Shown piece by piece: positions 57,748 through 64,000 of a stretch of 64,000 nucleotides of DNA; position 1 is the first letter of the stretch; every line of letters starts with the position of its first letter. This DNA is from Nonomuraea angiospora (GTDB lineage: Bacteria > Actinomycetota > Actinomycetes > Streptosporangiales > Streptosporangiaceae), in the NCBI RefSeq assembly GCF_014873145.1, contig NZ_JADBEK010000001.1, positions 11,966,001 through 12,030,000 of the forward strand. The letters run 5' to 3'. The notes under the pieces were generated by a model. The model worked only from the letters and a program-made list of their open reading frames with translations. It was not told the DNA's origin and searched no databases. Both the position numbers and the translations under genes were made by a program.

Positions 57748-58509
57748 TCAGGGGAGGAGATCCGCCAGGGCGCGAGCGAAGGCCTCGGGCTCGTCGAGCA
57801 TGATGCCGTGCCCCGACTCGGGAATGCCGACCACCCGGACACCGCTCGCCCGCAGGCTGCCGGCGTCCTCGGGCGGGTCGCCCTCCGGGTGCAGGAAGGC
57901 GCGGGGGATCGGCAGGTCCTGCAGGAGCCGCCGCATGGGGGGTGTGGTGCCCGCCGCCAGGCTGACGGCCGTACGGTGGAGCCCGCGCAGGTCCGCCAGC
58001 CGCATGGCGGACCACCAGTGCGGCCCCACGCGCTCGCGCACCTCCTTCCACCCGTGCGACAGAAACGCCTCCTCCGTGTAGCTCGCGATGCCGCCGCCGC
58101 CCGGCCGCACGGGGGCCGGGCGATCGGGGTCGAGGTCGGCGTCCACGAGCACCAGGTTGGCGATCAGCTCCGGGTGACGCGAGGCGAGCACGATCGCCAC
58201 CGCGCCGCCCATGCTGTGCGCGATCACCGACGCCCCGGCGACCCCCGCCTTACGCAACGCCTCGGCCAGGGCGTCGGCGTGGGTCTCCAGCGTGTAGGCG
58301 AAGTCCCGGGGGTGGTCGCTGATCCCGAACCCGAGCAGGTCGATCAGCAGGGACCGGTGCTGCGGGAGGAGGGGATGGGCGGCGACCTCGGCGTAGTAGG
58401 GGGCCGAGGTCGCGCCGAGACCGTGGACGTAGACGCGCGACGGTTCCGCACCCGGCAGCTCTACCCAGCGGATGCGAGCGCCGCTGGGATGGACGACGGC
58501 ATCGTGCAT
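57748..58509 (-). CDS. Alpha/beta-fold hydrolase
   Basis: A 253-residue cytosolic serine hydrolase. The oxyanion region is VYVHGLGATSAPYY, the nucleophile elbow is VIAHSMGGAVAIVLAS, the lid follows, and the catalytic His is in IPESGHGIMLDEP. The catalytic acid is probably in LHPEGDPPED. The substrate is unknown. It stands alone and converges on uvrB. The 234 bp before its start contain no identified feature. Confidence 0.9.
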   Translation of the reverse strand: MHDAVVHPSGARIRWVELPGAEPSRVYVHGLGATSAPYYAEVAAHPLLPQHRSLLIDLLGFGISDHPRDFAYTLETHADALAEALRKAGVAGASVIAHSMGGAVAIVLASRHPELIANLVLVDADLDPDRPAPVRPGGGGIASYTEEAFLSHGWKEVRERVGPHWWSAMRLADLRGLHRTAVSLAAGTTPPMRRLLQDLPIPRAFLHPEGDPPEDAGSLRASGVRVVGIPESGHGIMLDEPEAFARALADLLP

Positions 58510-58743
58510 GACGGCCCTCCTCGTCGGATCTCGGGGCCAATATACCTACGACCTGCGCAAACGATCAGCAGCTCCGAAGTCCACGCAGGTCGCTCCTGCC
58601 ACCCGAAACCCGCTCAACCCACCCGCCCCAGCGACCGGTCCGGCCGTCCCCGCACCGCCGTTTCGCACCGCCGTCCGGCCGTCCCGCGTCGCCATCCGCG
58701 CGGCGGCGCGGCGCAGGACGTCGAGCCGTGGACGGCAGCCCGA

Positions 58744-59619
58744 TCACAGGGAAAGGCCCGCCTCCTTGCGGAGGAGTGCGGCGAGGGAGTCCGGGTCGGC
58801 GGCCGGGACGCCCTTGGCGGCGAACCAGGTGGCGACGTTGTGAGCGTCCCGGTCCAGGAACGAGGGGCCGGTCGGGTGTGCGATCACGTCCACGATCTGC
58901 GGCAGGTCGATGATCACCAGCCTGCCGTCATGGACCAGCAGGTTGTACGGCGACAGGTCCCCGTGAGCCAAACCCTCCCTGGCCAGCGTCACCATGGCCG
59001 CCACGAGCTGCTCCCACAGCCCGTCCAGGTCGTCGGAGACCTGAGCCAGCCGCGGCGCGGCGTACCCGTCCGGCGTCCCGATGAACTCCTGCAGGATCTC
59101 CGTCTCCACGATCTGCACCGGGTACGGCACGGGAACCCCGAGCTCCCACAGCCGGCACAGCGCCCCGAACTCGGCGACCGCCCACTGGGCGGCGATCACC
59201 TGCTTGCCGAACGCGGTGCGGTTGGCCATGGCGCGGTTCATGCGGCTCTCGCGGGTCCTGCGGCCCTCCAGGTAGCCGGAGTCGCGGTGGAACAGCCGGT
59301 GATCGGAGGAGCGGTAGCGCTTGGCGGCCAGCAGGCAGACCCGGTCGGTGCCGGGCACGCCCCGCGAGATCAGGTGGACGTCGGCTTCCTTGCCGGTCTT
59401 GAGCACGCCGTGCTCGGTGTCGACGGCGGCCAGCTCGGTGACGAGCCAGCCGGGGTACGGCTTGGGCCCCTTCTCCGTGGGAGTGCTCTGGTCCCAGGTG
59501 GACCAGCGGTCACCCTCGGGCGGCCCGTCGTCGGTCTCGGGACTGCTCTCCAGCCATTCGAGGTCGTCGGCGTCGAGGGCATGCTTGCCACGGGTACGGT
59601 GCTGCGAGTGCTTGGGCAC
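58744..59619 (-). CDS. RIO1-family serine protein kinase
   Basis: A 291-residue RIO-type atypical kinase. An N-terminal extension (1-60) precedes the flexible nucleotide loop VLKTGKEADVHLISRG, the invariant Lys in CLLAAKRYRSS, the catalytic loop LAHGDLSPYNLLV (Asp and Asn) and the metal-binding IIDLPQIVD. It is complete for a minimal kinase. Archaeal and eukaryotic relatives act in ribosome maturation; the role of bacterial members is unknown. Confidence 0.9.
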   Translation of the reverse strand: MPKHSQHRTRGKHALDADDLEWLESSPETDDGPPEGDRWSTWDQSTPTEKGPKPYPGWLVTELAAVDTEHGVLKTGKEADVHLISRGVPGTDRVCLLAAKRYRSSDHRLFHRDSGYLEGRRTRESRMNRAMANRTAFGKQVIAAQWAVAEFGALCRLWELGVPVPYPVQIVETEILQEFIGTPDGYAAPRLAQVSDDLDGLWEQLVAAMVTLAREGLAHGDLSPYNLLVHDGRLVIIDLPQIVDVIAHPTGPSFLDRDAHNVATWFAAKGVPAADPDSLAALLRKEAGLSL

Positions 59620-60133
59620 GGTGGGATTGCTCCTGGTGTGAGGCCCACCGGCTCGTCGATCAGGTCAGCGAACGCGCGGTGGGAAGGTTTGAGGACGCGG
59701 AAAACGGCACGCGAACAGTCGTCATCACGGTCTCACCCCTCCCTTCGCGGCACGGCGCGGCGATCATGGTAAAGCCGCCGCCGAGCGATCAACTCGGCTC
59801 CCGAGTATGCCGGTGCCCGCCCGGCCCTCGCAACCGATTAAATGACGCCCCCGCCGCCACCCCTGTCACCCGGGGCGGGACGGGACTACGCGACCGCCGG
59901 GGCTGCGGAGATGATCCCGGTGCCAGGCTCCCGTCCGCACCGTCGAGCGCGGGTTCGACGGCAGATCGACGTCCGGGCCCGCCCGGCACCTTGTGCGGCC
60001 CTTGCGCCGCATCGCCCGCCTGTCCCGCCGTGGCGCGGCAGTTCGGAACCGGTGTCAGCGGTCGCGGGTTCCAGGGGCACGAGATGAAGGCGAGGCGGAA
60101 CCACGGATGCCTGACCGGTCAAGAAGGCCGGTC
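59620..60133. other. Intergenic region, no gene identified
   Basis: This 514-bp stretch between the RIO kinase start and the ABC permease stop has short overlapping open frames only. I see no repeat, RNA or promoter that I can support beyond an AT-richer patch near 59770-59845. Confidence 0.5.
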
Positions 60134-60892
60134 TCATCGGTTGTAGAGCCGGCGCGCCCACAGATATCCGGCCAGGGCGATGCCCGCGCTCCAGGCGGCT
60201 GCCTCCGCGAAGCCGGCGCCGGCCGGGCGGCCGGCCAGCAGCGCGCGCAGCGTCTCGATGACGGGGGTGAACGGCTGGTGCTCCGCGAACCAGCGCAACC
60301 CGGCCGGCATCGACTCGGTCGGTACGAAACCGCTGCCGAGGAACGGCAGCAGCATCAGCGGCATCGGCAGGTTGCTGGCCGTGGTGACGCTCTTGGAGAC
60401 CAGGGCGAGCGCGACCGACAACCAGGTGATGGCGAAGGTGAACATGGCCAGCACCCCGGCCACGCCGAACCAGTCCAGCGCGGAGGCGGACGGGCGGAAG
60501 CCGATCAGCAGGGCCACCAGGGTCACCGCCGCGATCGCGATGAACGTCTGCACCATCGCCCCGAGCACGTGCCCGGTGAGCACCGAGACCCGGGCGATGG
60601 CCATGGTCTTGAACCTGGCGATGATGCCCTCGGTCATGTCGGTGGCCACCGAGATCGCGGTGCCCTGAGCGGCCCCGGCGATCGTCGTGATCATGATGCC
60701 GGGGGCGAGGTAGCCGACATAGGCGGCGCGGTCGCCGCCGATGCCCGCGCCCATGGTGCCGCCGAGGACGAACACGAACAGCAGCAGGAACACCACGGGG
60801 ACCGCGGCGAACGTGAAGATCAGCGAGGGGGAGCGCCAGATGTGTCTGACCTGGCGGCGCAGCATCGTCGCCGAGTCGGTGATCGCTCTCAT
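60134..60892 (-). CDS. ABC-2 type exporter permease (DrrB-like)
   Basis: A 252-residue membrane protein with six helices of the ABC2_membrane family. Segments include SLIFTFAAVPVVFLLLFVFV, YLAPGIMITTIAGAAQGTAI, the conserved cytoplasmic motif MTEGIIARFKTMAIARVSVL and PLMLLPFLGSGFVPTESMP. The ATG overlaps the stop of the ATPase gene (ATGA). Together they make a daunorubicin-resistance-type exporter; the cargo is unknown, though the P450 in the same operon suggests an oxidised small molecule. Confidence 0.93.
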   Translation of the reverse strand: MRAITDSATMLRRQVRHIWRSPSLIFTFAAVPVVFLLLFVFVLGGTMGAGIGGDRAAYVGYLAPGIMITTIAGAAQGTAISVATDMTEGIIARFKTMAIARVSVLTGHVLGAMVQTFIAIAAVTLVALLIGFRPSASALDWFGVAGVLAMFTFAITWLSVALALVSKSVTTASNLPMPLMLLPFLGSGFVPTESMPAGLRWFAEHQPFTPVIETLRALLAGRPAGAGFAEAAAWSAGIALAGYLWARRLYNR

Positions 60893-61836
60893 CGGGAGGG
60901 CTCCTTGGTCAGGGCGAGGAAGACGTCGTCCAGGTCGGGCGTGCGCACCGACAGCTCGGCGACGTCGATGGTCTCGGCGTCCAGCCACTCCAGGAGCTTC
61001 TTCAGCGTCCTGACGCCGCCGGAGTCGGGGATCTGGACGGTGAGCGCCGCGTCGTTGTGCGAGGTGGCGCCGACGTGCGGGGCGGCCCGGCGATAGCCGT
61101 CGGCGTCGGCGAAGCGCACCACGATGTGGCCGCCGGGGACCAGCCGCTTGAGCTCCGCCGGGGTGCCCTCGGCCACCAGCTCGCCCTGGCTGAGCAGGGC
61201 GATGCGGTCGGCGAGCTCGTCGGCCTCCTCCAGGTACTGCGTGGTCAGGAAGACGGTCACACCGTCCTGCTCGACCAGGTCCCTGACGATCTGCCACATG
61301 GTGCGGCGGCTGCGCGGGTCCAGGCCCGTGGTCGGCTCGTCGAGGAAGATCAGCTTGGGCGTGCCGATCACGGTCATGGCGAGGTCGAGCCGGCGGCGCA
61401 TGCCGCCCGAGTAGGTGACCGCCGGCTTGCGCGCGGCGTCGGTGAGGTCGAAGCGCTCCAGCAGCTCGCGGGCCCGCTCACGGCCCCTGGAACGGCCGAG
61501 GTGGAGCAGGTCGGCCATGAGCCGCAGGTTCTCCTCGCCGGTGAGGAGGCTGTCGACGGCGGAGAACTGGCCGGTGACGCCGATCGCGGCCCGTACCTTT
61601 TCGGGCTCTCTCGCCAGGTCGTGCCCAGCCACCCGGATCTCGCCGGCGTCGGCCCTGATCAGGGTGGACAGGATCTGCACCATGGTGGTCTTGCCCGCGC
61701 CGTTGGGGCCGAGCAGGGAGAAGATCGTGCCCTGCGGGATGGTGAGGTCGATGCCGTCCAGTACGCGGTGCGAGCCGTACGACTTGCGCAGTCCCGTCAC
61801 CGAGATGGCAGGTTCAATGGTCCGCACGGTCGTCAC
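60889..61836 (-). CDS. ABC exporter ATPase (DrrA-like)
   Basis: A 315-residue ATPase. Walker A is LLGPNGAGKTTMV, the Q-loop is in GVTGQFSAVDSLLTG, the signature is YSGGMRRRLDLAM, Walker B is LIFLDEPTTGLDP and the H-loop position holds Gln (FLTTQYLEEADELAD), as in DrrA. The DUF4162 C-terminal domain (PDLDDVFLALT) is present. GTG start overlapping the P450 stop. It partners with the permease downstream. Confidence 0.94.
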   Translation of the reverse strand: MTTVRTIEPAISVTGLRKSYGSHRVLDGIDLTIPQGTIFSLLGPNGAGKTTMVQILSTLIRADAGEIRVAGHDLAREPEKVRAAIGVTGQFSAVDSLLTGEENLRLMADLLHLGRSRGRERARELLERFDLTDAARKPAVTYSGGMRRRLDLAMTVIGTPKLIFLDEPTTGLDPRSRRTMWQIVRDLVEQDGVTVFLTTQYLEEADELADRIALLSQGELVAEGTPAELKRLVPGGHIVVRFADADGYRRAAPHVGATSHNDAALTVQIPDSGGVRTLKKLLEWLDAETIDVAELSVRTPDLDDVFLALTKEPSR

Positions 61837-63038
61837 CCTCGGTCCCAGGTGACCGGCAGGCTGCGCACGCCGTAGATCTGCGCGGGGTCGGTGCGCAGCG
61901 GCACCTCATCCGCCGGTACGGCGAGCCGCAGCGTCGGGAACCGGGTGAGCAGCGCGGGGAAGGCGACGCGCATCTCGACGCGGGCGAGCTGCTGGCCGAG
62001 GCACTGGTGGATGCCGTGGCCGAAGGCCAGGTGCCCGGTGGCCGGACGGCGCAGGTCGAGCACGTCGGGGTCGGTGAACTTGGCGGGGTCCCTGTTGGCG
62101 GCGTTGAGCGCGATCAAGACCGTGTCGCCGGCCTTGAGCTGTTTGCCGCCGAGCTCGACGTCCTCCAGCACGCCGCGCATGCCGGTGGCGGCGATGGACA
62201 GGTGGCGCAGCAGCTCCTCCACGGCGCCGGCGGCCAGGTCGGGGTCGTCGCGCAGGACGGCGAGCTGGGCCGGGTCGCGCAGCAGGGCGAAGGTGCCGAG
62301 CGCGAGCATGTTGGCGGTGGTGTCGAGGCCGGCGCCGAGCAGGAAGGCGGCCACGCCCCCGAGCTCCTCGTCGGTCAGGTCGCTGCCCGTGGCCAGGTCG
62401 CTGAGCAGGTCGTCGGTCGGGTTCGCGCGCTTGGCGATCGCGAGCGTCCCCAGATACTTGCCGAGCTCGATGAAGGCGGCGTACTGCGCCTCGGGCTCGG
62501 GGGCGTCCGAGAGGGCCCGGGTGGCGGTCTGGAACTGCTCGCGGTCCTCGTACGGCACGCCGAGCAGCTCGCAGATCATCAGCGCGGGGACGGGCTGGGC
62601 GAAGACCTCGACGAGGTCGGCGGGCGGCCCCTGCCGCTCCATCGCGTCGAGCCGTTCACGGGTGATCTCGGTGACCCGCTCGGTGAGCAGGTTCATCCTG
62701 CGGACGGTGAACTTGCCCGCCAGCAGCTTGCGGAAGCGGGTGTGCTGGGGCGCGTCCATGCCGGTCAGGTCGCCGATGGGGGCGGGCGGCAGGTATCCCA
62801 TCTGCGGGTAGTACTGGGTCTCGTAGCGGGAGCTGAAGCGCGGGTCGGCGAGGATCTGGCGGACCACCCCGTAGCCGGTGACCAGCCAGACGCCGGGGGC
62901 GTCCTCGGGCGCGGCCAGCCGGGCGATCGGCTGCTCGGCACGGAGCGCGGTGACCTCGGGGGCGGGGTCGAAGGGGCAGGCGGGTGCGCGGTCGAAGGAG
63001 GGGCTGACCGGCTGATCGCGATAGTACGTGTTCGACAT
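61833..63038 (-). CDS. Cytochrome P450
   Basis: A 401-residue bacterial class I P450 that needs a separate ferredoxin, not seen here. The I-helix oxygen-activation motif is AFLLGAGLDTTANML, the ExxR is in EELLRHL and the haem-binding loop is FGHGIHQCLGQQLAR with the axial Cys. The sequence is most like CYP105/CYP107-type enzymes of secondary metabolism. The ATG at 63038 was chosen; an upstream ATG at 63059 lies in an operator-like half site. First gene of the P450-ABC operon. Confidence 0.95.
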   Translation of the reverse strand: MSNTYYRDQPVSPSFDRAPACPFDPAPEVTALRAEQPIARLAAPEDAPGVWLVTGYGVVRQILADPRFSSRYETQYYPQMGYLPPAPIGDLTGMDAPQHTRFRKLLAGKFTVRRMNLLTERVTEITRERLDAMERQGPPADLVEVFAQPVPALMICELLGVPYEDREQFQTATRALSDAPEPEAQYAAFIELGKYLGTLAIAKRANPTDDLLSDLATGSDLTDEELGGVAAFLLGAGLDTTANMLALGTFALLRDPAQLAVLRDDPDLAAGAVEELLRHLSIAATGMRGVLEDVELGGKQLKAGDTVLIALNAANRDPAKFTDPDVLDLRRPATGHLAFGHGIHQCLGQQLARVEMRVAFPALLTRFPTLRLAVPADEVPLRTDPAQIYGVRSLPVTWDRG

Positions 63039-63134
63039 GTTTTGAAAGCTACGTTGCATTCAAGACGACTGCAATCGACGAAACGCGTTCTCCCAGGTCA
63101 TTCTCGGCAAATTGATGCATCGACGCTGGACCTG

Positions 63135-63155
63135 AATGCAATGTTTCGTTGCATT
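63135..63155. promoter_or_regulatory. AATGCAA-N7-TTGCATT operator candidate
   Basis: AATGCAA (63135-63141) is exactly inverted as TTGCATT (63149-63155) around 7 bp. A further TTGCATT half site lies at 63054-63060, next to the P450 start. The spacing of sites near both divergent promoters suggests that the adjacent regulator controls itself and the P450-ABC operon. Confidence 0.65.
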
Positions 63156-63183
63156 GAGTGGCGGCGAACGCAACAATGGCGTC

Positions 63184-63867
63184 ATGTCACGAGGAAGGTT
63201 GACCCAGCGGGACCGCCAGCGCATCGCGGCCGGCCTCGCCGAAGGGCGTTCCTACGCCGAGATCGCCAGGCGGCTGGACCGGCCGACCTCGACGATCAGC
63301 CGCGAGGTGGGCCGCAACGGCGGCCCCGGCGGTTACCGGCCCGAGCAGGCACACCGGGCGACGGAGCGGCGGGCGCGGCGCGGCACGCCGGCTCTCCAGT
63401 TCGCGGCCAAGCCGCCGGACGACGAGAGGCGCGAGACGGAGGACGAGGTCATCGAGATGGCGGTCCGGATGGGGCTGCCGAAGATGATGGCGCGCGTGCT
63501 CATCGGCCTGTGGCTGAGCGAGGACGGCAAACTCACCGCGGCCGAGCTGACGCGCACGCTGCAGGTCAGCCCGGCCTCCGTCTCCATGGCTGTGGGCTAC
63601 CTGCTCCAGCAGGGACTGATCGGGCGCGAGCGCGATCCGCGACGGCGTCGCGACATCTACACGGTCGACGACGATGCCTGGTACCACTCGATCGTGACCG
63701 GCTCACAACAGAGCCTCGAGGCGGCGGAGTTCGCGAAGGCGGCCGGGGAGAGGTTCGGCCTCGACACCCCCGTGGGGCGCCGGCTGGCCAAGGGCGGGGC
63801 CTTCCTGGAGCGGATCAGCCTGGACACCCTGGAGTCGGCCGAGCGCTGGCGCGACCTGCTGTCGTGA
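63184..63867 (+). CDS. GbsR/MarR-like regulator with IS30-type N-terminal HTH
   Basis: A 227-residue DNA-binding protein. Residues 5-55 form an HTH_38/IS30-like helix-turn-helix (QRIAAGLAEGRSYAEIARRL, then DRPTSTISREVGRNGGPGGY). Residues 90-225 form a GbsR-like winged helix (MARVLIGLWLSEDGKLTAAE, then LTRTLQVSPASVSMAVGYLL). The start at 63184 was chosen because the upstream in-frame ATG at 63136 lies in the operator. It is divergent from the P450 gene. The ligand is unknown. Confidence 0.9.
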   Translation: MSRGRLTQRDRQRIAAGLAEGRSYAEIARRLDRPTSTISREVGRNGGPGGYRPEQAHRATERRARRGTPALQFAAKPPDDERRETEDEVIEMAVRMGLPKMMARVLIGLWLSEDGKLTAAELTRTLQVSPASVSMAVGYLLQQGLIGRERDPRRRRDIYTVDDDAWYHSIVTGSQQSLEAAEFAKAAGERFGLDTPVGRRLAKGGAFLERISLDTLESAERWRDLLS

Positions 63868-64000
63868 TCGGCTCAGCAGGCGATCTGCCGGGAGAGCGGC
63901 GCGGATCCCGGCCGTCCGGGAGCACGGCGGGCCCGCCGCCACCCTCGGCACGGACGCGCAGGCGCTCGCCAGCCACCACACCGACCACCGCGCCGACCAC
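63868..64000. other. Right edge, no gene called
   Basis: The last 133 bp are open in several frames. One plus-strand frame (REHGGPAATLGTDAQALASH) looks protein-like and may be part of a gene continuing past the edge, but there is too little to assign. Confidence 0.3.

Noticed and set aside
59679..60146. 155-codon plus-strand frame before the ABC permease
   Set aside because: Overlaps competing frames and has no recognisable domain or ribosome-binding site.

Overview
The window is a high-GC actinomycete chromosome segment with strong third-position GC bias, GTG/TTG starts and several apparently leaderless genes. Gene content and relative order (gltB-gltD, pyruvate kinase, ANTAR response regulator, branched-chain amino acid ABC transporter, polA, rpsA, coaE, uvrB) follow an order I recall from Streptomyces. 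The protein sequences and the interposed genes suggest a relative in the Streptosporangiaceae (Nonomuraea-like). That assignment is an inference, not a search result.

Layout. 1-758: left-truncated bis-aminopropyl spermidine synthase-like enzyme. 1605-7665: glutamate synthase (gltB, gltD). 7773-12074: two divergent or self-regulated modules (XRE regulator/aldo-keto reductase; TetR regulator/MFS efflux pump with a 15-3-15 perfect palindrome). 12208-19077: lipoprotein subtilase with a DUF2784 membrane protein, pyruvate kinase, dapD, a PPOX-fold protein, and a LysR/SDR divergent pair. 19082-20661: an HTH-LAGLIDADG protein, an unusual 73-nt tRNA-like gene with anticodon CAA, and a PdtaR-like ANTAR regulator. 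20815-30745: three paralogous branched-chain amino acid binding lipoproteins, two other lipoproteins, and livFGMH. 31132-41364: thioesterase, polA, polysaccharide deacetylase, rpsA, a minisatellite-rich spacer, a serine hydrolase, GNAT, a Clp_N-domain protein and coaE.

41456-50754 is the accessory region. It holds a 1855-residue TIR / degenerate calcineurin-like / NACHT / pentapeptide / 15-blade WD40 protein with the architecture of a bacterial NLR-like defence protein. A carboxylate/arsenite-type transporter follows, then a tightly packed membrane protein-cupin-inositol-phosphatase operon. 50894-55466: methyltransferase, then two SPFH (flotillin-like) proteins with a Spo0M homologue. 55569-63867: uvrB, an alpha/beta hydrolase, a RIO-type kinase, and a P450-ABC exporter operon facing its probable regulator.

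How the genes work together. gltBD and the liv transporter handle nitrogen and amino-acid supply, and one binding-protein gene has a sequence matching the GlnR box consensus. polA and uvrB both have promoters resembling the PafBC/RecA-NDp damage-inducible type. Short tandem repeats lie just 3' of at least four genes, and in two cases they copy the gene's own last codons.
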